NCBI GenBank assembly: GCA_024345305.1 | Contig: BRON01000010.1 | Location: 1 to 64,000 of the forward strand | Direction of reading: 5' to 3' | Source: Mrakia gelida | Lineage: Eukaryota > Basidiomycota > Tremellomycetes > Cystofilobasidiales > Mrakiaceae | Length of the DNA stretch: 64,000 nt | In this document: in pieces, positions 19,448 through 30,620 of the stretch | How positions within the stretch are numbered: the first letter of the stretch is position 1 | How the letters are laid out: every line of letters begins with the position of its first letter | Made by a program: the position numbers and the translations under genes | Notes under the pieces: model-generated | Told to the model about the DNA's origin: nothing | Seen by the model: only the letters and a program-made list of their open reading frames with translations | Database searches by the model: none

Positions 19448-20606
19448 AGCAGCTGGAGCGGCACCGAATAAATTGGGAGAACCGTCAAGACTACTAGAGA
19501 TGATCCGAATTGGTTTCGATCAGCTCAGAGAAGATTTGAGCAAGTCGGAGTTGGCTGGCAGTGGGGAGGACGTGACTGGAAGGAGAAGTCCCGAATCGAT
19601 CGCTTCCATCTGATGTAGATCACCTCGGGTCATAGATGAATCAAACAAGCTTTTGATTCCCTTTTGATCGCGTATGCCCGCGAGTATATAGGTGCGCCCG
19701 TTCATGTTCTAGTAGCCGTCAAAGAGCGCGTCCACCATCTCGCACCCACTTGCGAGCACTCCCAACTCCTCAACGAAAGCAGCTAGAGCGACACTGAACA
19801 TACCCAGAGAGTCAGCGAAGCAATACGAGATCATAGGTAGGTCATCTAGCAGTGCCACGGAAGAACGGACGAACGTCGAAGGGAGGCAAGGTCGAGATGG
19901 AGGGAAGGGGAGGAGAGGTGAGCTCAACGCAAGCCGACTCGACGACCGAGAGAGGCCTTCCAACACTCCTACAGTATCCCTCTACTTCTCCACCTATGGG
20001 CCCACTATATATAAGCCGTATGAATTCGCCAGAAGGGAGGAAAGGGAGCAAGAACTCGTCTCGACAGCTTCGACAAAGGAAAGGAAGGAGAAAGGTCGAG
20101 CTGCCAGCGCATGGAGTGGGGAGGTCGAGGGAGGGAGAGGTGGAGCAAGAGGGGTAGTGGGAGTGTTTCGCGATGGAAGAGGAGGTATACTAGAGTGGTA
20201 GGAAAGAGAGAATGAGAAGATAGAGTGAGTACGAGAGTCTCAGCAGCATCGGATGCATGGGAGGAAGGAGAGTCAAGCTCAACATGACTCCATGAGCGAG
20301 GAGCCTCAACCGTATACATCCCTCGAAATCTGAGACCTTCCACCTAGGCACCCTAGCTGCCCTACTATACCCCCGAAGTCCCATTGCGATCCGAGCAAGA
20401 GGTGAGGAGAACGGAAGGAGAGAAGATGGAGGGAAGGAAGGGGAGGAGGTGGAGGTGGAGCTCACATTGATCGAGCTCATTTTCTCCTGCATCCAGCCCT
20501 GGCGAAAGATAAAAAGTGGATAGGGTTGGTCCTATACTACCATAGACTCATAATGGAGAAGGAGGGGCAAGGGGGAAGCGCATGTATAGAGCGAGGGGCA
20601 AGGGAA
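19448..20606. other. Decayed stretch between copies B and C
   Basis: No intact gene. Short minus-strand frames occur (19705-19520, beginning MNGRTYILAGIRDQKG; 20051-19842). Motifs such as GAGACCTTCC and GGTGGAGCTCAC with nearby A/G-rich blocks resemble the 5' exon region of the composite element, so part of it is probably an older, diverged copy. A TATA-like GAGTATATAGG is at 19681-19691. Confidence 0.35.
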
Positions 20607-20912
20607 GATGGGGGTTGAGCTTGAACGAACGAGAGGGCCCTTCCATCGACAGGTTTGCTGCCGCTGCGCAACGACTCTAGCAGTAAATCGAAATCTGAAA
20701 ACATATTAGTCAGGAGGCCGGATATAAAGAACACGTTCCTCCTTCGAGCGAGCAACTTTTATTACCACGAGGCTCAGACTCGCATAGGAGAAAGGAGGAG
20801 GAGCTGGGAGGTGAGCTTGAGCTCATACCTTTCAACCTCGAGACGTCGGCAGATCTTCACTCTAAAGCTAAGCCCTTTTTACGGGACATACTAGAGCTAT
20901 GTACCAACGACT
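20607..20912 (-). repeat. Displaced fragment of the composite element's right-end region
   Basis: It is nearly identical to copy B about 18752-19057 (from GGGGGTTGAGCTTGAACG to CCAACGACTCCA). It then breaks abruptly to unrelated sequence at about 20913, without the palindromes. It abuts the left side of copy C. Confidence 0.75.
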
Positions 20913-21011
20913 CCAACTTCAGACAAGAGACATCAAAGAGAACCGGAGAAGAAACGAAAGCGGAGCGCAACAAGATTCAAAACCAGTACAGAAAGAGGAG
21001 GACACGAGTTA

Positions 21012-24000
21012 CTACGTAGGAAGAGAGACAGTCTTGTAGAACCAGAGGAGGAGAAGAGCAGCGTTGGTGAAAGGAAGTGTAGGGGAGAGCAAACCTAGCC
21101 AGAACGAGAACTCCACGTCCTTCTCCTTCGTGATCTTCCACTTGTGATATTCCCTCGTCCCCAGCAGTATCCCTTCTCCGTCAGACACCCACCCCCAGTC
21201 TGATCCAATCCTCCCCTCCTCGATAGCCCTCTCCCTCCAACTCCGATCCCGGAACAGCTGCATGCAAAGAGGAACAACCATCTTCGCAGCTCTGAACGGA
21301 CACCCTCCTCCCATCCCACCCTCCGCCGCCTCCTCGTGCAGCGAGATAGGGAAGAGGCATCCGAAACAGCAGTTGGAGTAGGTAGAGCGTTGAGCGGTAA
21401 GGACTGCGCATGTCTCGAGACTCCTCCAGTTGCAGCCAGTACAGTACGAGCACCTGCGAGAGAAGAGAAGAAAGCGACGTCAGAACGCGTCGCGGTCAAG
21501 AAGGAGAGGCAAACAGAATCGAAAACGTACTCTTTCTTCTTGCTGGGGCATCCGTACTTGTGGAGTGAGGTGGCGTTGGGAGAGAGTTGAGTGGTTGGGT
21601 GAAGGAGGATGCACGACGAGCAGAGGGAGTCGAGGGTTCGGAGGAGATGGGCAAGTTCGTCGTGGAGGATGTTTGCTTGAGTATGGAGCTGACGGGATTG
21701 GAGGTAGGCTTCGGGGATCTCGGAGGAGTGAGGGATGGTAGGGAAGAGAGAGCTGATGAGGGGAGGAGAGATGGCTGAGGGGAGGAGGTTGGTGGTTCGG
21801 TGGGAGGGGAGGGAGGGAGATTGAGGAGGGGCAACGCGACGACGACGACATTCTGTACAGAGTCCACAGTCTCCCGACGAGAAATCGTTGAGCTGCTCCT
21901 CCAGTGCTTTGGCAATGCAGCTGTTTGGAGAGCGGAAGCGAGGGTCGAACCCGTTTGGGTGGTCGACGAAAAGCGTCGACTTCTTCCGTTGGAGGTCCCA
22001 GACGACGGTCTCCCAGTCTCGACCTCGACCTCCTCCCTGAACGCGCTCGGAAACTGTCCATCCTTTTGGGTGAGGAAGGAAGATGACGAGGTTGCATTGC
22101 TGGAAGAGGAAGGAAGAGAGTTCGGTTGTTGTTCTCGTCCTGACCCGACGCGACGCAAGGGGGGTTGTGTTTGACTCACCGGACAGTCCAGAGCTTGAAT
22201 CCCCGCTGTTGTGCAGAACAGGTAGTCGATCCTTCCGGCTTCCCAATCCTTGCTCGTTCCATCCATCTTCCTTGTCTCCTCCACACCCGTCACCGCGTAG
22301 TAGACCTCCGTCCTCACCTCGACACCCTTCCTCTCCGCCTCCTCCACCAGCCTTCCTCGTAGCGCGTCCAGCTCCTTCTTGGTGAATCCAAAGATGATGA
22401 CTGGAGCTCTAGGAGCAGAGAGGTGACCGTTCCCGAAAGTATCCATCATCGTCTTGAAGACGTCGTCGCTGGAGTCCAGCTTCACAACGTGGAACGTGAC
22501 TCCAGGACGACGAAGAGGGAAGTTGAGCTCGGTGAGGGTTGAGTGAAGGAGTGTTCCGGCGTGTCTCCGTGCTCCCTCAGTCCAGCTGCCGGAGAGAAGG
22601 AGGAAGGGAGCTCGCGCGAGTCGAGCGAGGGAGACGTAGCCCATCGACGGCCTCCAATCCGACTGAGTCGCCCAGGTGTGAGCCTCATCCCCGACGAACT
22701 GGAGGACCTTCCCTATGGTGCCGAGGGAAGCGAGGTCCTCTCGAAGCTGCTTGTTGCCTAGCTGCTCGATCGAGATGAGGAGGACACCTCGGAGGCTGAC
22801 GAGAGGGGTTTCGGGAGGGAAGGGGTGGGTGTGGACGTCGAGACTGCTGTTCCGACATCGAGCGTGAAGCGTAGCGAGGATGGAGCGGAAGGGTGTTATG
22901 AAGACGACGAGACGACCAGTAGGGTGACTGCGGTCAAGGAGAGCTCGAAGGAGGGAGAGGAAGGTCTTGCCCGACCCAACGGGGCTGCTGAGAAGGTAAT
23001 CGGTTCCTCCGCGGATGATCTTGGCAGCAGCTTCGAGCTGGTTCTCGTAGAGCTCCGCTGATGGGTTGCCGGTCCACTCCCGAAGAAGGCTGGTGATGAC
23101 GTCCGCTTGGGAGTAGGGAGGAGGAACGAGGAGAGGGGAGGGTTTGGGAGGAACGCGAGGAGGCGGAGGAGGAGGAGGAGGGGGACTGGATCCGTCGAAG
23201 TCGTCCATGTCGTCGTCGAAGTCGACACCGTCCGTGAGAGCTTGGAGATCGAGAGGAGTCCGGCTTCTTGAGGATACTTCCACCGCACTTGGTGGAAGAA
23301 TCGAAATCCTCTCCTCCTCCTCCGAGACTGGATCTCCTCCTCCTCCTGCCGCGTCGTCGCGACTTAGCTCCATCGGCTCGGATCCTTCGTCGTCGTACCC
23401 TGAGACTGGAGGAGGGGAGGGTGGTGCTGGTGTGGGACGTTTGAAGAGAGGTTGGGAGGAAGAGAGAGAAGAGGAGGAGGGACGCTTGGAGGAGAGCTGA
23501 AGAGAAGGAGAGGAGGAGAGACGCGTCAGTCAGGCGAGGGACGTCGAGAGAAGAGAGAAGGGAGGAAGGACTCACCGACGGATGAGAGCTACGCCCAAGA
23601 AACAGATCCAGCCTGTCGGGCAAGCGATTGATCTTAAGAACCTGCGTAGCGGAGGGGGGAGAGGAGGGTTGGTCAGAACGAGGTGTCGCGTGAAGATCGA
23701 GAGAACGAACATGGAGGCGAAGACTCACAGGGTCCACTCCCAACGCGAGTTGATACAGGCTCACGACCCTCATCGCATTCGTCGCGTCTCCAAAAGCAGC
23801 CAAGTCCCGAATCCCACCACTGGAGTCGGTGTTTCCGTAAGCGGCCTCGTCCGTCTTGAGCGAGTGGCCTCGTTGGCTCGACTGAGTCTCCAGAGCGACG
23901 AGGAGTCCGTTGGCGTCTGATCCGAGGAGAGGGAGGATGATCCGACTGATGAAGACTTCGGCGTGTCGAACCGTTTGGAGCCCGACTCCCGACGAGGAGC

Positions 24001-27000
24001 CTGACAAGACGAAGGCGAGCTTGAGGTGGGATCGGAGGTCGGCGGCGACGATCTGCTTCCCGACACCGTCTGTCCAAAGGAACGTCCTGAAGGTGGTCTG
24101 AACGGCGAGGTTGTTGTCCAGAGGGCTGAGAGAGTGGAGGAGGGAGAGAAGGTAGAGAGCGAAGGGTTGTACGACTCCGAAGAGCTGGATGACGAGAGGC
24201 ACGAGGGTCGGAGACACGAAGCGATGGATGGTCTTCGTTCCTGTCTTGTTGACCTCCGTACGAATGGCGAGTCGGTTGGAGGTGATGAAGAGAGAGGAAC
24301 CGTGGTCGACCGTTCGGGTGAGCTGCTGAGTAACGAGTTCCGAAGCTCGACCTCCAGGGGAGGAGAGGTGGATGGCGACGAGGAGGTTGAGCTTCGCGGC
24401 GGCGAGGGAGTGAAGGAAGGCTCGGGCGTGAGGAAGGTTGAGCTGGGGTTTGAGAGGATCCGAGGGGTTTGAGATCCAGAGCTTGGAGTTGGAGAGAGAG
24501 AGGGAGAGGAGGAGAGCCTGTTGGTTCCGAGGTATCCCGAGCTTGATGCAGTTCGATAGATCCGTGAAGATCGATCCCCCAACCTCTCCCGCAACTCCTC
24601 CGACCGTCACTCCTTCCATCGTTCGGCCAACTGCTGAGAGGTCCGCCGAGAAGGTGAGGGTCTTGATCGAGGAAGCAGCTGATGCGATGGCTCCCTTGGC
24701 TGCGTCGGCAATAGCGGTGAGGGAGATGAAGCGGTTGTAGGAGAGGAGAGGGAGGAGGTGGCCTTCGACTGGGTCGTGGAGGGGTTGGATGGAGACGACG
24801 GGTCCAGCAGCGGTGATGGCGTGGGAGATGGGATAGCGAGTAGCTCGAAGGACGACGAAGGGTGTGACTTGAGCTCCGTTGGGGTGAGCTGTGACGAGTT
24901 CGAAGAGCGGCGAGTCGAGACTGAGAAAGAAGAAAGAGAGAGGTGAGCGACGCGTTTCGAACCCCAAAGCGATCAAGACAACCGACTTACCCTCTCGACA
25001 CTGGCACTGCTCCAACCTCAGCTTCATCCAACTCCCTAACCTCTCCCCATCCAATCTCGTCCAGCACTAGGCGGTAGACGACGAGTCGAACGAAGAACTC
25101 GCAGGACGCGAGCTGAGGTCCGAACGATCCGATCTCCCGAAAGCCTCCTCCAGCAGCAAGGGAAAGGCAGATTAGGAACTGATCTAGGACCATCTGGCCC
25201 CGAGGAGGAGTGGATGAGTATCGAGGGGAGTAGATCGCAAGGAGGAACTGGAGGAGGGCGTCCTGAACCTCCTTTGACTCCTCGACTCCTCCTCTCCCTT
25301 CTCCTCCGACGACCCCGTTCGGCTGGGTGAGGACGTCCCTCTGGAGGACTTGACGGAGGGTGTTGGCTGCGAGTACCATCCGCTCGGTGGTGTGGAAGGA
25401 GGGAAGGTCGATGGAGGTGGTGAAGGAGGAGGAGGAGGGAGGAGGGGAGATGATCGGAGGAGGTGCGAGCTCGCCCTGAGGGATGGGGATGGGGTTTCGG
25501 TAGACCGTTGGCGTGACCCTGAGGGCGAAGAGGATGAGCGAGCTTGAATCCCTGCTGTATCGTTTGAGGGTCGAATCCGCGAGCCGCGGCTTGAAGATCC
25601 TCGTCGGTCCCTTCCCTCCTCGCTCTTCCTCGACCATGTCCTCCGAGATCTGCACCGACCCGTCCCCCATCCCGATCTTCCGCGCCACAGCGAACTCGCT
25701 CGGATTCGTCCCGTACTTCCGAACTCCTAAGGCGAGATCCTGAACGTGGACCCAGACGTTTCGCAGAGGGTCGCGGTCTTCGATTCGAGTCTTGTCCGAG
25801 GATCGGTAGTTGTGGGCGGGGGAGATGGCTGAGCGAAGGATGGCGAGAGAGTAGGGTCGGATGAAGGAGCCGTAGCCGAGAGGGTTCTGGTAGACTGGTT
25901 GGTGGTAGAGGGAATTGTCGAGCTTGTCGCTGGGGATGGGAAGGGAGGAGAGTATCTCGTCCTGCTGCTTGAGAAGGAAGGCTGCTGATGCCGAGAGGGG
26001 ATCCGATCGTGGAACCTTGGGAGGGGGAGGAGGAACGAAGTTGGTGGAGTCGTGGGAGGGAGGAGGAACGGCGAAGGCGGGGAGGTGAGCGTCGGGGAAG
26101 AGCCGTTGGAAGTAGGCGGGAGTGGGAGCGAGGTTTGTTCCTCCGTGCCTCTTGTGACGGTGGCTTCGGAGGGAGTCGCCATCCTTGTAGACAGCTCCAC
26201 AGCTCCCACACCCTATTCCTGACCTCACAGCGAGTCCCTCGACCATAGGGAAGGTCGAGCCTGAACTCGTCGAGAGGAGGAGGCCGATCGCGTCTTGGTT
26301 GTTGGCGAGGGAAGCGTAGTCGGAGGTGTCGAGAGAGGAAGAGAGTTTGAGGAGGTGGGTGGCATCTCGGGTGAGAGTCTTCCGCTGGGAGGAGGAGAGG
26401 GACGGAGTGTGGAGTGAAAGATGGTGTCCGATGCGAGAGGGACGAACACCTCCTCCGTGGGAGTCCTCGTGGGTTGAGATGACGAGGCCGATGCGAGTGT
26501 TGACAGCGAGAGAGGCGATATTGAGAGCGGGAGTGGCTGAAAGGAGGAAGAGGAGAAAGGTCAGGGTCGGGAAGGAAGGGGGAGAGCAAGGAGGAGGGAG
26601 GAGAAGAAGAACGAACTGGCGAGATGAGGTAGCTTCCAGAACGCGTCTCGAACGAAAAATCCTCCGATGATGAGTCCCCTGAGGCTGTTGTTACCAGCCC
26701 TGTCGTCTCTAAGAACCGATGCTGTTGAGCCTGATGGAGGGAAGAAGGGTTTGAGGATCAGCACGAGTCCATACTCTCGAGCGAGAGAGCAAACAAGAGT
26801 GACCTAGAGAGACTCACCATCGTCCGAAGAGACCTCGCCCTCGACTCCATCCATCCCACATGCAGCACCGACTCCTCCATCTTCCGAAAGGTTCCCATCC
26901 TCCCCACCAACACCCTCACTCTCAACAACCTCGCGTTCCTTCCCCTTCCTCGTCCCACTCGAGCTCGACCCACTCGCACTCCCTCCAACTCCCTCGCCAC

Positions 27001-27298
27001 CACCTTGCTCGGTCTCTCCCTCTCCCTCCCCCTCGTCCATCCCAAAACCAAACCCTTCCCCATCCCCTAGGTGAGCGTTCTCCTCCTCCTCCTGTTGATC
27101 CTGTGTTGGCGGAGGGGGAGCGTCGGGTTGGGGAGAGGAAGATGGAGAGTGAACGAGAGGAGAAGGGAAGAGCGGGTGGAGAGGTTCGGTGAGGATGCAG
27201 ATCTTCCAGTGCTTATGAAACGCGTTTGGGGTACGGGAAAAGTGAGGTTCCGAGTGAGGTCGAGGGCAGGAGAACGATCCGTTGGTTCCACGCGGCAC
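21012..27298 (-). CDS. Zinc-finger, tyrosine-recombinase-like, RecQ-like helicase fusion protein
   Basis: Core exons are 26536-24991, 24920-23729, 23641-23576, 23496-22180, 22099-21531 and 21453-21012, all with GT-AG introns. Counted from the internal Met at 26246 they total exactly 1614 codons, and residue numbers use that Met. The OrsD/DUF3505-like finger uses C13, C16, H29, H34. Residues about 600-785 look like a tyrosine recombinase: GGRASEL (R610), NKTGTK (K644), QTVRH (R737), RGHS (H771) and Y780. The helicase follows: a Q-motif-like YENQLEAAAKI, Walker A GSGKT (K1015), VGDEAH (D1108) and LLLSGSW. Cys-rich clusters CGLCTEC and CSYCTGC lie near the C-terminus. Upstream exons, including an acidic exon from 27298, add more zinc-finger-like sequence; the true start is unresolved and may lie near 28600. 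Known relatives are telomere-linked RecQ-like helicases and OrsD-type proteins of fungi. The recombinase reading is mine. A DNA-mobilising role is inferred. Confidence 0.75.
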
Positions 27299-29164
27299 TG
27301 AGAGGGATGGGGGAGGGAGAACGAGAGGAAGGGAGGAACGGGATGAGTGTTGGGCTTGAACGGAACCTACACGGAGAAGATGTGTGCAAGCGCACCTTTG
27401 AGACCTCCAGCAAGACGAATTTCAGCTTGATGAACATCCTTCACATGCTCGGTGAGTTTAGCAAGGGTGGAGAAGGGTGAGAGGGCATGGCAGATCGCTC
27501 TTGAGCATGGGAAGCTCATCTGCTCGAGCACGAACGAGAGAAGGTCAATCGAAAGTCAGAACAGAACCAAGTGGAGGGTGGGTGGTATGAGAAGATTGAG
27601 GTATGCGAGGGCAACTTACGGTACTGAAGAAAGAACCTGAGAGTGCAAGGGGAAGGAGGGAGAGCGAGCGAGGTAGAGGGAAGAACGATGGTCAGCTCGA
27701 GCTCGCAACTCCTCCTTCCTTCTCCTTCCTTCTGCAAAGGCAGGTGACACCTCATCCCACCTCCCCTACCTCTAACTGAAAGAGAAAGACTCACTTGAGT
27801 CCCACGAGAAAGTCTCTCGAGAGCTCGTTCAGCGAGGGTTCCAAAGGGGAAGGAGGTTTGGCTGAGGTCGCTTTCGAAGGAAGCTGAAGAGGGTTGTAGA
27901 ATTGGATCGGATCCGTTGGATGGCTAGGAGTAGAGGAGGAGTGGGGGAGAAGTTCCTGGTGGGAGAAAAGTGGAGGAAAGAGGGTCAGCATCGAGCTCGC
28001 TTGTGGAGGAGGGAAGGGAAGGAGGAGGGGAAGACCGAGTCATGAGGGAGGGAGCCTGCTCCTCCTCCTTCCAACGAGAGACCTTCCCAGCATACATCCA
28101 CGTTCTCAGTGGGTTCTATACACCCCAGAGGATACACTCCCAACATAGAAGCTGGAGAGAAAGGACTTCCCTTCCTTTGCGAGAGGAGGAGGGGTTGAGG
28201 AAAGGGAAGCGATGAGGAAGCGATAAGGCGAGGGAGCTCACCAAGGCTGCCGTTCAAGCACTGCTCCAGTGGGCCCTTGGGAGGGATGCTACTCCCTCGT
28301 AGGAGCTGACAAGTTGTTGGTAGAGGAAGTGGGAAATGGAAAGGAAGTGGTCAAGGGAAGAGGTCGATGTGGTTGGGGGAGAGAGCAGCTCCGCAACTTC
28401 TCGTCGAAGACACGCGATTGACTCGGAGCTCGTCCCCTTCGGTCTACGGCTTTGTAGACCGATTTATGAAACCACCCTCCCATCACCCAGGTTGATCCTA
28501 TAGTACCAAAGAGGCAGGAGGCCCGAGAAGAGTCCAGCTGCTGTTGTAGGAGGTAAGCGAGGGAGGAGGGGGAGGGGGGAGGAGATGGGGGTTGAGCTTG
28601 AACGAACGAGAGGGCAAGTTCCATCGACAGGTTCGCTGCCGCTTTGCAACGACTCTAGCAGTAACTCGAAATCTGAAAACAGATTAGTCCGGAGGCCGGG
28701 TATAGAGAACACGGTCCCCCTTCAAGCGAGCAACTTTTCTTACCACGAGGCTCAGACTCGCATAGGAGAAAGGAGGAGGAGCTGGGAGGTGAGCTTGAGC
28801 TCATACGTTTCAACCTCGAGACGTCGGCTAATCTTTACTCTAGAGCTAAGCCCTCTTTACGGGACATACTAGAGCTATGCACCAGCGACTCCAGCCCTTT
28901 ACAATCCGCTGTTTTGATCTTGAGTATACAAAGAAGCTGAAAGAGAGAGGATGGAGCTCCTCCGAAAAGAACTCGCGGAAGTCAGCTCGAGCTCACCCTC
29001 TCCTTCGTTTTGAGGTACCTCTCGGGAGAATCGCTGTCGACCATGCAGATTTTGTTCTAGAGAGCTGTGCTTCTGATACATTGTGCTTCATGGGTAGATC
29101 TCGCTGGTCGTGTTTCCCGTTTGCGATTCGGTGGAAGGAGGAAGGAGAACGAAGCGACGCAAAG

Positions 29165-29274
29165 TCCGGGTAGTCCAAAAAGGGCTGCTGGAACGGTCGG
29201 ACTACCCGGATCCGGGTAGTCGACTACACGGAATCGACCGTTCCTGCTAGCAGGAACGGACGGCATACGGTTAG
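29165..29274. repeat. Palindromic terminus of copy C
   Basis: An 11-bp stem is followed by a perfect 22-bp palindrome at 29200-29221 (centre GGATCC) and a second perfect 22-bp palindrome at 29238-29259 (centre CTAG). A 15-nt tail ends GCATACGGTTAG at 29274. Spacing is the same as in copy B. Confidence 0.88.
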
Positions 29275-30149
29275 GTGAGTCGCGTCATTTATCACTTTGT
29301 CCATAGCCTTGCGTGGACTTCGCATCTTCTGCGAGTACCACACTGGCTTTGTCTTGTCTCTGCTCTCGCTCAAGCCTCTCAGCAGAAGCCAGACGAATCT
29401 CAGCGTCGTTGAATTTCGCGTTTCGCACACGTCGTCTTCAATCAGCTCGGAGAAGAGCTTTTGATGCAGACACTCCCCACCTTTCGTGCTGCCCACCATA
29501 TATTCCAAGCGAGGTGGACGCAGTAGGGTGGGTTTCGGATGTAGGTTGAGCTTGAACGCAAGAGTGCGTGCAAGAACCGGAAATCACAACGCTCGAAAAG
29601 CGGGCTCCGGTTAGTTTCAGCGCCTGCTTCTGCCTGCTCTGTCCGAATTCTTTCGTTCGTCTCTCTGCGTTCATTCCCTTTTTCTCAGAACGCTTCTAGC
29701 AGGTGATGAAAGTAGGCAAGCTAGTAATATTCAACAGGATATGGCTGGTGTGCGCGCTCAACTGAAATTGGAGGACTGAGTGAGTCTGATTGGGATCGAA
29801 AAGAAATCGTCTTCGGTTGGTGCAAGACTTTTGACGCGCGTCCTTTCTTTTCGCCTGGCGTCACAGGATAGAGCTACTAAAAGTTGGAAAATATGGGTAC
29901 GCTAGGGTGGCTGATCAGCGGAAAAGTTGTTGGAGGGAGAGAGCTTTTAGAAAAGGTGGGTTGTTGGAAGTTCGAGGCTGAGGAACCGCTAGAGTAGAAG
30001 GAAGATGCCATTTGCACTAGTGACCATGTACTTTTATCGTGCAGATCAGACACGTCGTACTTGAGAAACGACAGCTGTCTTTTTCTTTATCCATTTGTTT
30101 CGCCTTTTCACTCGATCTTTGTATACGAAGGGCCCATGTCGTGGCTCTA
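29275..30149. other. Flank of copy C: possible interrupted ORF, otherwise no gene
   Basis: On the minus strand 29508-29275 is open. It reads KLFSELIEDDVCETRNSTTL and LRGLSESRDKTKPVWYSQKM before running into the element terminus, so the terminus again seems to sit inside a reading frame. I do not recognise it. From about 29,600 to 30,149 the sequence is AT-richer and I see nothing coding. Confidence 0.35.
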
Positions 30150-30620
30150 GAAAAAGTGGTGGAGTCGGACAAGCTGAACGACGGTGGAGTCGGCGAGATG
30201 AGCTTTGAAGATGCGAGTCGATCCCTTCCCTCCCCTCTCCTCCTCGACCAGATCCTCCGAACCCAAGACAAATCCCGACACATCTCCTATGAATCTTCCC
30301 ACCCATTGATGCCAAGCTCGTTTGGGAGTGTCCTAAACTCGTTGCTAAAGCTGACGTCCTCCATGTGAACCCAAACGTTCCGATCAGATCGCGCTTCTCG
30401 ATTGAAGTCTTGTCTCCGGCTCGATAACTGTGTGCGGGAGCAATGGCAGCTCAAGGGATCGAGAGATGATAGGGTGATGAACGATCCGTGGTCGATATAT
30501 TCTCTCGTAGCTTCAAGCCGAGTCTCGCAATGCCGCTCCCTCTCTTGTTTTGTCGGACCCGACGACGCGTCTGATATCGAAGGAGGAGCACGAGGTCTGT
30601 CGAACGGTAAGAACTTGGTT
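30150..30620 (-). pseudogene. Ancient relic of the element's OrsD-like exon
   Basis: The minus strand aligns by eye with the exon after the OrsD finger. RNVWVHMEDV matches RNVWVHVQDL, HGSFITLSSLDP matches YGSFIRPYPLAIL, SSRRQDFNREARSD matches SSDKTRIEDRDP, and the region near PRAPPSISDASS matches PRSDPLSASAA. The DNA of the Arg-Asn-Val-Trp-Val-His block is recognisable, but frames are broken by indels. It shares the orientation of copies A to C and extends the array to about 30.6 kb. Confidence 0.65.

Larger units (their letters stand above)
20913..29274 (-). mobile_element. Composite zinc-finger/recombinase/helicase element, copy C (most complete)
   Basis: The most complete copy, from the gene's 3' end (stop at 21012) to the palindromic right terminus (29274). 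The left limit is placed where the neighbouring fragment stops; I found no palindromes or inverted terminal repeat on that side, so the true left end is not defined. The core shared with copies A and B is nearly identical, but 26180-26710 is clearly more diverged than its surroundings. Confidence 0.75.
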
